Part shown: in pieces, positions 50,830 through 62,900 of the stretch | How positions within the stretch are numbered: position 1 is the first letter of the stretch | How the letters are laid out: each line of letters opens with the position of its first letter | NCBI GenBank assembly: GCA_029851415.1 | Contig: CM056742.1 | Span: forward strand, 89,208,748 to 89,272,747 | Source: Eretmocerus hayati | Taxonomy: Eukaryota; Arthropoda; Insecta; Hymenoptera; Aphelinidae | Length of the DNA stretch: 64,000 bases | Reading direction: 5' to 3' | Position numbers and translations under genes: made by a program | Notes under the pieces: generated by a model | The model's database searches: none | The model's input: the letters and a program-made list of their open reading frames with translations, nothing else | What the model was told of the DNA's origin: nothing

Positions 50830-52475
50830 CGTCGACGACCCGCGTGGCTCGAATTTTGCGAGATAGGCGGGGCAGTGAATCCCCGTGTCTACCCGTCTGC
50901 CCGTTCATGACCCGTAAGACTGGAATCGAGTTGAATCAGACACGGATGATTGCCCGTATCTACCCGTCTGCCCGTTCACAACCCGTAAATCTCGGATCTT
51001 GCGAGATACGTAAGGGGGTTACTACCCGTGTCTACCCGTCTGCCCGTTCTCTACCCGTAAAACCAGATTGGAGCCAAAGTGGAGATAGGTAGATGCCCCT
51101 ATCTACCCGTCTGCCCGTCCACGACCCGTAAGACTGGGATGAATCCAAACAAAGACGGAAGATTGCCCGTATCTACCCGTCTGCCCGTTCTCTAACCGTA
51201 AAACCAGATTCGAGACAAATTGAAGACAGGTGATTGCCCGTATCCACCCGTCTGCCGTCCACGACCTGTAAGACTGGGCTGAAGCCGAATCAAAGACGGA
51301 AGATTCCCCGTATCTACCCGTCTGCCCGTTCACGACCCGTGTGGCTCGAATCTTGTCAGTAGGTGGGGGAGTGTATACCCGTGTTCACCAGTGTGCCCGA
51401 TCTCCACCCGTGAAACCAGAATGGAGCCAAATCGAAGACAGATGATTGCCCGTATCTACCCGTCTGCCCGTCCACGACCCGTGTGGCTCGGATCTTGCCA
51501 GATACGTAGGGGAGTTGATACCCGTGTCTCCCCGTCTGCCCGTTCTCTACCCGTAAAACCAGATTGGAAACGAATGGAAGACAGGTGATTGCCCGTATCT
51601 ACCCGTCTGCCCGTCCACAACCCGTAAGACTGAAATGAAGCCGAATCAAAGACGGATGATGGCCCGTATCTGCCTGTCTGCCCGTTCACAGCCCGTGTGG
51701 CTCTAACTTTGTGAGATAGGCGGAGCAGTGAATCCCCGTGTAAACCCGTCTGCCTGTTCACGACCCGTGTTGGCTCGAATCTTGTCAGTAGATACGGGGG
51801 TGCATACCCGTGTCCACTCGTCTGCCCGTTCAAGACCCGTAAGACTAGAATGAAGCCGAATCAGAGACGGATCATTGCCCGTATCTACCCGTCTGCCCGT
51901 CCACAACCCGTGTGGCTCCGATCTTGCGAGATACGTAAGGGAATCAATACCCGTGTCTATCCGTCTGCCCGTTCTCTACCCGAAAAACCAGAATGGAGCC
52001 AGAGTGAAGACAGGTGAATGTTCCTATCTACCCGTGTGCCCGTCCACGACCCGTAAGACTGGGATGAAGCCGAATCAAAGACGGAAGATTGCCCGTATCT
52101 ACCCGTCTGCCCGTTCACAACCCGCGTGGCTCGAATTTTGCGAGATAGGCGGGGCAGTGAATCCCCGTGTCTACCCGTCTGCCCGTTCATGACCCGTAAG
52201 ACTGGAATCGAGTTGAATCAGACACGGATGATTGCCCGTATCTACCCGTCTGCCCGTTCACAACCCGTAAGTCTCGGATCTTGCGAGATACGTAAGGGGG
52301 TTACTACCCGTGTCTACCCGTCTGCCCGTTCTCTACCCGTGAAACCAGATTGGAGCCAAAGTGGAGATAGGTAGATGCCCCTATCTACCCGTCTGCCCGT
52401 CCACGACCCGTAAGACTGGGATGAATCCAAACAAAGACGGAAGATTGCCCGTATCTACCCGTCTGCCCGTTCTCT
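50830..52475 (+). repeat. 1,282 bp higher-order duplication (18 monomers): 50830-51190 and 52112-52475
   Basis: The segment with GGAATCGAGTTGAATCAGAC and GATGAATCCAAACAAAG occurs at about 50.83-51.19 kb and again 1,282 bp later. Inside the interval a shorter repeat of about 642 bp (9 monomers) is also visible, marked by AGACTGGGCTGAAGCCGAA at about 50.63 and 51.27 kb. Confidence 0.82.
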
Positions 52476-52479
52476 ACCC

Positions 52480-53245
52480 GTGAAACCAGAATGGAGCCAA
52501 ATCGAAGACAGGTGATTGCCCTATCTCCCCGTCTGCCCGTTCACAACCCGTGTGGGTTGGATCTTGCGAGATACGTAGGGGAGTTAATACCCGTGTCTAC
52601 CCGTTTGCCCATTCTCTACCCGTAAAACCAGATTGGAGACAAATTGGAGACAGGTGATTGCCCGTATCTACCCATCTGCCGTCCACGACCTGTAAGACTG
52701 GGATGAAGCCGAATCAAAGACGGAAGATTGCCCGTATCTACCCGTCTGCCCGTTCACGACCCGTGTGGCTCGAATCTTGTCAGTAGGTAGGGGAGTATAT
52801 ACCCGTGACCAAGAACCATAATGAGAAACCAGAAGCATGAGAAACCAGAACCAAGAACCCCGAAACCAGAATGGAGCCGAATCGAAGACAGGTGATTGCC
52901 CGTATCTACCCGTCTGCTCGTTCACAACCCGTTTGGCTCGGATCTTGCGAGAGACGTAGGGGAATTAATATTCCTGTCTACCCGTCTGCCCGTTCTTCTC
53001 TCGTGAAACCAGATTGGAAACAAATGGAAGACAGGTGATTGCCCGTATCTACCCGTCTGCCCGTCCACAACCCGTACGACTGGAATGAAGCCGAATCAAA
53101 GACGCATGGTGGCCTGTATCTACCCGTCTGCCCGTTCACGACCCGTGTGGCTCCAATCTTGTCAGTAGGTAGGGGAGTGTATACCCGTGTCGACCAGTCT
53201 GCCTTTTCTCCACTCGTGGAACCAGAATGGAGCCAAATCGAAGAC
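52480..53245 (+). repeat. L1 fragment in the right-hand domain, interrupted by a non-satellite island
   Basis: The sequence matches 690-1430 of L1 at an offset of 51,792 bp before the island and 51,818 bp after it. The 26 bp change equals the island length (54 bp) minus the satellite it replaces (28 bp). L1 sequence is otherwise absent from the window right of 23.44 kb, so this piece has been moved or copied over tens of kilobases. Confidence 0.85.
52808..52861 (+). other. 54 bp island not derived from the 71 bp monomer
   Basis: Between ACCCGTG and GAAACCAGAATGG a monomer normally has about 28 bp ending in CTCTACCCGT. Here there are 54 bp, purine- and A-rich, with no CCCGT. The island contains two near-identical 16 bp units, each beginning ATGAGAAACCAGAA, and three AAGAACC or GAAACC-like words. 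Because GAAACCAGAA also occurs at the start of the type b right half just downstream, local slippage copying of that word is a plausible origin. A filler insertion at a repaired break is the other option. Confidence 0.8.
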
Positions 53246-53969
53246 AGGTGATTGCCCGTGTCTACCCGTCTGCCCGTTCATGACCCGTAAGACTGAAATT
53301 GAGCCGAATCAAAGACGGGTGATTGCCCGTATCTACCCGTCTGCCCGTTCACAGACCGTGTGGCTTGAATTTTGTGAGATAGGCGGCGCAGTGAATCCCC
53401 GTGTCCACCCGTCAGCCCGTTCACGACCCGTGTATCTCGAAACTTGTCAGTAGCTAGGGGAGTGTATACCCTTGTCCACCAGACTACCCGTTCTCTAACC
53501 GTAAAACCAGATTGGAGCCAACCCAAGACAGGTGAATGCCCCTATCCACCCGTCTGCCCGTCCACGACCCGTTAGACTGGGATGAAGCCGAATCAGGACG
53601 GAAGATTGCCGTATCTCCCCGTCCGCCCATTCACGACCCGTGTGGCTCGAATCTTGTCAGTAGGTAAGGGAGTGTATACCCGTGCCCACCAGTCTGCACG
53701 CTCTCTACCCGTGAAACCAGAATGGAGCCAGATCGAAGACAGGTGATTGCCCTATCTACCCGACTGCCCGTTCACAACCCGTGTGGCTCGGAACTCGCGA
53801 GATACGTAGGGGAGTTGATACCCGTGTCTACCCGTCTGCCCGTTCTCTACCCGTAGAACCAGATTGGAGACAAATTGAAGACAGGTGATTGCCCGTATCT
53901 ACCCGTCTGCCCGTTCACAACCTGGAAGTCTCGGTCCTTGCGAGATACGTAGGGGAGTTACTACCAGTG
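53246..53969 (+). repeat. Short 3.12 kb HOR pieces joined out of order
   Basis: The first ~105 bp match the HOR at 8602-8705. From about 53341 to 53890 the sequence matches 31837-32386 (offset 21,504 bp). It then passes through a TTCACAACCTGGAAGTC variant before entering D2 copy 2 at offset 21,006 bp. The change in offset of 498 bp equals seven monomers, so seven monomers present at 32.39-32.89 kb are missing here. Confidence 0.8.
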
Positions 53970-56900
53970 TCTACTCGTCTGCCCGTTCTCTACCCGTAAA
54001 AGCAGATTCGGAACAAATGGAAGACAGGTGATTGCCCGTATTTACCCGTCTGCCCGTCCACAACCCGTAAGACTGGAATGGAGCCGGATCAAAGACGGAT
54101 GATTGCCTGTATCTACACGTCTGCCCGTTCACAGACCGTGTGGCTTGAATTTTGTGAGATAGGCGGCGCAGTGAATCCCCGTGTCCACCCGTCAGCCCGT
54201 TCACGACCCGTGTGTCTCAAATCCTGTCAGTAGGAAGGGGAGTATATACCCGTGTCCACCAGTCTGCCCTTTCTCTAACCGTGAAATCAGATTGGAACCA
54301 AAGTCAAGACAGGTGAATGCCCCTATGTACCCGTCTGCCCGTACACGACCCGTTAGACTGGGATGAAGCCGAATCAAAGACGGAAGATTTCCCGTATATA
54401 CCCGTCTGCCCGTTCACGACCCGTGTGGCACGAATCTCGTCAGTAGGTAGGGGAGTGTATACCCGTGTCGACCAGTCTGCCCGTTCTCTACCCGTGAAAC
54501 CAGAATGGAGCTAAATCGAAGACAGGTGATTGCCCTATCTACCCGTCTGCCCTTGCACAACCCGCATGGCTCGGATCTTTCGAGATATGTAGAGGAGTTG
54601 ATACCTGTGTCTACCCGTCTGCCCGTTCTCTGACCGTAGAACCAGATTGGAGACAAATTGAAGACAGGTGATTGCCCGTATCTACCCGTCTGCCGTCTAC
54701 AACCTGTAAGACTGGGATGAAGCCGAATCAAAGACGGAAGATTGCCCGTATCTACCCGTCTGCCCGTTCACGACCCGTGTGGCTCGAATCTTGTCAGTAG
54801 GTAGGGAATGTATAACCGTATCCATCAGTCTGCTCGTTCTGTACCCGTGAAACCAGAATGGAGCCAAATCGAAGACAAGTGATTGCCCGTGTCTACCCGT
54901 CTGCCCGTTCATGACCCGTAAGACTGAAATTGAGCCGAATCAAAGACGGGTGATTGCCCGTATCTACCCGTCTGCCCGTTCACAACCCGTAAGTCTCGGT
55001 CCTTGCGAGATACGTAGGGGAGTTACTACCAGTGTCTACTCGTCTGGCCGTACTCTACCCGTGAAACCAGATTCGAAACAAATGGAAGACAGGTAATTGC
55101 CCGTATTTACCCGTCTGCACGTCCACAACCCGTGAGACTCGAATGAAGCCGAATCGAAGACTGATGATGGCCTTATCTACCCGTCTGCCCGTTCACGACC
55201 CGAGTGGTTCGAATCTTGTCAGTAGGTAGGGGTTGTAAAGCCGTGTCCACCAGTCTGCCTGTTCTCTACCCGTGAAACCAGAATGGAGTAAATCGAAGAC
55301 AGGTGATTGCCCGTATCTACCCGTCTGCCCGTTCACAACCCGTGGGGCTCGAATCTTGCGAGATACGTTGGGGAGGTCATACGCTTGTCTACCCGGCTGC
55401 CTTTTCTCTACCCGTAGAACCAGATTAGAGACTAATTGAAGACAGGTGATTGTCCGTATCTACCCCTCCGCCGTCCACGACCCGTAAGACTGGGGAGGAG
55501 CCGAATCAAAGACGGAAGATGGCCCGCATCTACACGTCCGCCCGTTCACGACCCGTTTGGCTCGAATCTTGTGAGTAGGTAAGGCAGTGTATACCCGTGT
55601 CCACCAGTCTGCCCGTTCTTCACCCGTGAAACCAGAATGGAGCCAAATCGAAGACAGGTGATTGCCCGTATCCACCCGTCTGCCTGTTCACAACCCGTGT
55701 GGCTCGGATATTGCGATATACGTAGGGAAGTTTATACCCGTGTCTACCCGTCAGCCCGTTCACGACCCGTGTGGCTCGAATCTTGTCAGTAGGTAGGGGA
55801 GTTTATACTCGTGTCGATCAGTCTGCCCGTTCTCTACCCGTGAAACCAGAATGGAGCCAAATCGAAGTTAGGTGATTGCCCTATCTACCCGTCTGCCCGT
55901 CCACAACCCGTAAGACTCGAATGGAGCCGGATCAAAGACGGATGATTGCCTGTATCTACACGTCTGCCCGTTCACAGACCGTGTGGCTTGAATTTTGTGA
56001 GATAGGCGGCGCAGTGAATCCCCGTGTCCACCCGTCAGCCCGTTCACGACCCGTGTATCTCGAAAGTTGTCAGTAGCTAGGGGAGTGTATACCCTTGTCC
56101 ACCAGACTACCCGTTCTCTAACCGTAAAACCAGATTGGAGCCAACCCAAGACAGGTGAATGCCCCTATCCACCCGTCTGCCCGTCCACGACCCGTTAGAC
56201 TGGGATGAAGCCGAATCAGGACGGAAGATTGCCGTATCTCCCCGTCCGCCCATTCACGACCCGTGTGGCTCGAATCTTGTCAGTAGGTAAGGGACTGTAT
56301 AACCGTGCCCACCAGTCTGCCCGCTCTCTACCCGTGAAACCAGAATGGAGCCAGATCGAAGACAGGTGATTGCCCTATCTACCCGACTGCCCGTTCACAA
56401 CCCGTGTGGCTCGGAACTCGCGAGATACGTAGGGGAGTTGATACCCGTGTCTACCCGTCTGCCCGTTCTCTACCTGTAGAACCAGATTGGAGACAAATTG
56501 AAGACAGGTGATTCCCCGTATCTATCCGTCTGCCCGTCCACAACCCGTGTGGCTCGGATCTCGCGAGATACGTAGGGAAGTGTATACCCTTGTCCACCAG
56601 ACTACCCGTTCTCTAACCGTGAAACCAGATTGGAGGCAACCCAAGACAGGTGAATGCCCCTATCCACCCGTCTGCCGTCCACGACCCGTTAGACTGGGAT
56701 GAAGCCGAATCAAAGACGGAAGATTACCCGTATCTACCCATCTGCCCGTTCACAGCCCGTGTGGCTCGAATTTTGTGAGATAGGCGGAACAGTGAATCCC
56801 CGTGTCTACCCGTTTGCCCGTTCACGACCCGTGTTGGCTCGAATCTTGTCAGTAGGTACGGGAGTGCATACCCGTGTCCACTTGTCTGCCCGTTCTCTAC

Positions 56901-59900
56901 CCGTGAAACCAGAATGTTGCCAAATCGGAGACAGGTGATTGCCCGTATCTACCCGTCTGCCCGTTCATGACCCGTAAGACTGAAATAGAGCCGGATCAAA
57001 GACGGATGATTGCCCGTATCTACCCGTCTGCCCGTTCACAACCCGTGAGTCTCGGTCCTTGCGAGATACGTACGGGAGTTACTACCAGTGGCTACTCGTC
57101 TGCCCGTTCTCTACCCGTGAAAGCAGATTCGGAACAAATGGAAGACAGGTGATTGCCCGTATTTACCCGTCTGCCCTTCCACGACCCGTAAGACTGGGAT
57201 GAAGCCGAATGAAAGACGGAAGATTGCCCGTATCTACCCGTCTGCACGTTCACAACCCGTAAGTCTCGGTCCTTGCGAGATACGTAGGGGAGTTACTACC
57301 AGTAGCTACATGTCTGCCCGTTCTCTATCCGTAAAACCAGATTGGAAACAAATGGAAGACAGGTGATTGCCCGCATCTACCCGTCTGCCCGTCCACGAAC
57401 CGTAAGACTGGAATGAAGCTGAATGAAGGACGGATGATGGCCTGTATCTACCCGTCTGCCCGTCCACAGCCCGTGTGGCTTGAATTTTGTGAGATAGGCG
57501 GCGCAGTGAATCCCCGTGTCCACCCGTCAGCCCGTTCACGACCCGTGTGGCTCGAATCTTGTCAGTAGGTAGGGGAGTGTATACCCGTGTCGACCAGTCC
57601 GCCCGTTCTCTACCCGTGAAACCAGAATGGAGCCAAATCGAAGACAGGTGATTGCCCTATCTACCCGTCTGCCCGTTCACAACCCGTGTGGCTCGGATCT
57701 TGCGGTATACGTAGGGGAGTTAATACCCGTGTCTACCCGTCTGCCCGTTCTCTACCCGTAAAACCAGATTCGAAACAAATGGAAGACAGTTGGTTGCCCG
57801 TATTTACCCGTCTGCCAGTCCACAACCCGTGAGACTGGAATGAAGCCGAATCAGAGACGGATGATGGCCTGTATCTCCCCGTCTGCCCGTTCACAGCCAG
57901 TGTGGCTCGAATTTTGTGAGATAGGCGGAGCAGTGAATCCCCGTGTCCACCCGTCAGCCCGTTCACGACCCGTGAATCTCGAAACTTGTCAGTAGCTAGG
58001 GGAATGTATAGCCGTGTCCACTAGTCTGCTCGTTCTCTAACCGTAAAACCAGATTGGAGCCAACCCAAGGCAGGTGAATGCCCCTATCCACCCGTCTGCC
58101 CGTCCACGACCCGTGTGGCTCTGATCTTGCGAGAGACGTAAGGGAATTAATACCCGTGTCTATCCGTCTGCCCGTTCTCTACCCGTAAAACCAGATTGGA
58201 GCCAGAGTGAAGACAGGTGAATGTTCCTATCTACCCGTGTGCCCGTCCACGACCCGTAAGACTGGGATGAAGCCGAATCAAAGACGGAAGATTGCCCATA
58301 TCTACCCGTCTGCCCGTTCACGACCCGTGTGGCTCGAATCTTGTCAGTAGGTAGGGAAGTGTATACCCGTGTCCACCAGTCTGCCCGTTCTCTACCCGTG
58401 AAACCAGAATGGAGCCAAATCGAAGACAGGTGATTGCCCGTATCTACCCGTCTGCCGTCCACGACATGTAAGACTGGGATGAAGCCGAATCAAAGACGGA
58501 AGATTGCCCGTATCAATCGTCTGCCCGTTACCGACCCGTTGGCTCGGATCTTGCGAGATACGTAAGGAAGGTAATACCCGTGTCTACCCGTCTGCCCGTT
58601 CTCTAACAGTGAAACCAGATTGGAAACAAATTGGAGACAGGCGATTGCCCGTATCTACCTGTCTGCCGTTCACGGTCTGTATGACTGGGATGAAGCCGAA
58701 TCGAAGACGGAAGATTGCCTGTGTCCACCCGTCTGCCCGTTCACGGCCCATGTGGCTCGAATCCTGTCAGTAGGTACGGGAGTGCATACCCGTATCCACC
58801 CGTTGCCCGTTCTCTACCCGTGAAACCAGAATGGAGCCGAATCGAAGACAGGTGATTGCCCGTATCTACCCGTCTGCTAATTCACAACCCGCGTCACTCG
58901 AAGTTTGCGAGATAGGCGGGGCAGTAAATCCCCGTGACTACCCGTCTGTCCGTTCATGACCCGTAAGACTGGAATGGAGCCGAATCAGAGACGGATGATT
59001 GCCCGTATCTACCCTTCTGCCCGTTCACAACCCGTAAAGCCAGATTGGAGCCAAATTGAAGACAGGTGATGGCCCGTATGTACCCGTCTGCCGTCCACGA
59101 GCCGCAAGACTGGGATGAAGCCGAATCGAAGACGGAAGATTGCCTGTGTCCACCCGTCTGCCCATCAACGCCCCGTGTGGCTCGAATCTTGTCAGTAGGG
59201 AGGGGAGTGTATACCCGTGTCCACCCGTCTGCCCGTTCTCTACCCGTGGAACCAGAATGGAGCCAAATCAGAGTCAGGTGATTGCCCGTATCTACCCGTC
59301 TGCCCGTTCACAACCCGCGTGGCTCGAATTTTGCGAGATAGGCGGGGCAGTGAATTCCCGTGTCCACCCGTCAGCCCATTCACGACCCGTGTATCTCAAA
59401 ACTTGAGAGTAGCTAGGGGAGTGTATACCCGTGTCCACCAGTCTGCCCGTTCTCTAACCGTGAAACCAGATTGGAGCCAACCCAAGACAGGTGAATGCCC
59501 CTTTCCACCCGTCTGCCCGTCCACGACCCGTTAGACTGGGATGAAGCCGAATCAAAGACGGAAGATTGCCCTCATCTCCCCGTCCGCCCGTTCACGACCC
59601 GTGTGGCTAGAATCTTGTCGGTAGGTAGGGGAGTGTATATCCGTGTCCACCAGTCTGCCTGCTCTCTAACCGTGAAACCAGAATGGAGCCAAATCAAAGA
59701 CAGGTGATTGCCCTATCTACCCGTCTTCCCGTTCACGACCCGTGTGGCTCGGGTCTTGAGAGATACGTAGGGGAGTTAATACCCGTGTCTACCCGTCTGC
59801 CCGTTCTCTACCCGTAGAACCAGATTGGAGACAAATTGAAGGCAGGTGATTGCCCGTATCTACCCGTCTGCCTGTCCACAACCCCTAAGACTGGAATGAA

Positions 59901-62900
59901 GCCGAATCAAAGACGGAAGATCGCCTGTATCGACCCGTCTGCCCGTTCACAGCCCGTGTGGCTCGAATTTTGTGAGGAAGGCGGAGCAGTGAATCCCCTT
60001 AACTAACCGTCTGCCCGTTCACGACCCGTGTTGGCTTCAATCTTGTCAGTAGGTAGGGGAGTGTATACCCGTGTCCATCCGTCTGCCCGTTCTCTACCCG
60101 TGAAACCAGAATGGAGCCAAATCGAAGACAGAAGATTGCCCGTATCTACCCGTCTGCTCGTTCACAACCCGTGTGGCTCGGATCTTGCGAGATACGTAGG
60201 GGAATCAATACTCGTGTCTACCCGTCTGCCCGTTCTCTACTCGTGAAACCAGATTGGAGCCAAAGTCAAGACAGGTGAATGACCCTATCTACCCGTCTGC
60301 CCGTCCACAACCCGTAAGACTGAAATGAAGCCGGATCAAAGACGGACGATTGCCTGTATCTACCCGTCTGCCCGTTCACAGCCCGTGTGGCTCGAATTTT
60401 GTGAGATAGGCGGAGCAGTGAATCCCCGTGTCTACCCGTCTGCTTGTTCACGACCCGTGTCGGCTCGAATCTTGTCAGTAGGTACGGAAAGGCATACCTG
60501 TGTCCACTCGTCTGCCCGTTCTCTACCCGTGAAACCAGAATGGAGCCAAATCGAAGACAGGTGATTGCCCGTATCTACCCGTCTGCCTGTTCACAACCCG
60601 CGTGGCTCGAATTTTGCGAGATAGGCGGAGCAGTGAATCCCCGTGTCTACCCGTCTGCCCGTTCATGACCCGTAAGACTGGAATAGAGCCGAATCAAAGA
60701 CGGATGATTGCCCGTATATACCCGTCTGCCCGTTCACAACCCGTAAGTCTCGGTCCTTGCGAGATACGTAGGGGAGTTACTACCAGTGTCAACCCATCTG
60801 CCCGTTCTCTACCCGTAAAACCAGATTGGAAACGAATGGGAGACAGGTGATTGCCCGTATCTACCCGTCTGCCCGTCCACAACCCGTGAGACTGGAATGA
60901 TGCGGAATCAAAGACGGATGATTGCCCGTATCTACCCGTCTGTCCGTTCACAACCTGGAAGTCTCGGTCCTTGCGCGATACGTAGGGGAGTTACTACCAG
61001 TGTCTACTCGTCTGCCCGTTCTCTACCCGTAAAATCAGATTCGAAACGAATGGAAGTCAGGTGATTGCCCGTATTTACCCGTCTGCCCGTCCACAACCCG
61101 TGAGACTGGAATGATGCCGAATCAGAGACGGATGATGGCCTGTATCTACCCATCTGCCCGTTAACAGCCAGTGTGGCTCGAATTTTGTGAGATAGGCGGA
61201 GCAGTGAATCCCCGTGTCCACCAGTCTGCCCGTTCTCTAACCGTTAAACCGGATTGGAGCCAACCCAAGACAGGTGAATGCCCCTATCCACCCGTCCGCC
61301 CGTCCACGACCCGTTAGACTGGGATGAAGCCGAATCAAAGACGGAAGATTGTCCGTATCTACCCGTCTGCCCGTCCACAACCCGTGAGACTGGAATGATG
61401 CCGAATTAAAGACGGATGATTGCCCGTACCTACCCGTCTGCCCGTTCACAACCCGTAAGTCTCGGTCCTTGCGAGATACGTAGGGGAGTTACTACCAGTG
61501 TCAACCCATCTGCCCGTTCTCTACCCGTAAAACCAGATTGGAAACGAATGGGAGACAGGTGATTGCCCGTATCTACCCGTCTGCCCGTCCACAACCCGTG
61601 AGACTGGAATGATGCCGAATCAAAGACGGATGATTGCCCGTATCTACCCGTCTGTCCGTTCACAACCTGGAAGTCTCGGTCCTTGCGCGATACGTAGGGG
61701 AGTTACTACCAGTGTCTACTCGTATGCCCGTTCTCTACCCGTAAAATCAGATTCGAAACGAATGGAAGTCAGGTGATTGCCCGTATTTACCCGTCTGCCC
61801 GTCCACAACCCGTGAGACTGGAATGATGCCGAATCAGAGACGGATGATGGCCTGTATCTACCCATCTGCCCGTTAACAGCCAGTGTGGCTCGAATTTTGT
61901 GAGATAGGCGGAGCAGTGAATCCCCGTGTCCACCAGTCTGCCCGTTCTCTAACCGTTGAACCGGATTGGAGCCAACCCAAGACAGGTGAATGCCCCTATC
62001 CACCCGTCCGCCCGTCCACGACCCGTTAGACTGGGATGAAGCCGAATCAAAGACGGAAGATTGCCCGTATCTACCCGTCTGCCCGTCCACAACCCGTGAG
62101 ACTGGAATGATGCCGAATCAAAGACGGATGATTGCCCGTATCCACCCGTCTGTCCGTTCACAACCTGGAAGTCTCGGTCCTTGCGAGATACGTAGGGGAG
62201 TCACTACCAGTGTCTACTCGTCTGCCCGTTCTCTACCCGTAAAATCAGATTCGAAACGAATGGAAGTCAGGTGATTGCCCGTATTTACCCGTCTGCCCGT
62301 CCACAACCCGTGAGACTGGAATGATGCCGAATCAGAGACGGATGATGGCCTGTATCTACCCATCTGCCCGTTAACAGCCAGTGTGGCTCGAATTTTGTGA
62401 GATAGGCGGAGCAGTGAATCCCCGTGTCCACCAGTCTGCCCGTTCTCTAACCGTTAAACCGGATTGGAGCCAACCCAAGACAGGTGAATGCCCCTATCCA
62501 CCCGTCCGCCCGTCCACGACCCGTTAGACTGGGATGAAGCCGAATCAAAGACGGATGATTGCCCGTACCTACCCTTCTGCCCGTTCACAACCCCACAACC
62601 CGTAAGTCTCGGTCCTTGCGAGATACGTAGGGGAGTTACTACAAGTGTCAACCCATCTGCCGGTTCTCTACCCGTAAAACCAGATTGGAAACGGATGGGA
62701 GACAGGTGATTGCCCGTATCTACCCGTCTGCCCGTCCACAACCCGTAAGACTGGAATGAAGCCGAATCAAAGACGGATGATGGCCTGTATCTACCCGTCT
62801 GCCCGTCCACAGCCCGTAAGTCTCGGTCCTTGCGAGATACGTAGGGGAGTTACTACCAGTGTCTACGCGTCTGCCCGTTCTTTCTCCGTAAAACCAGATT

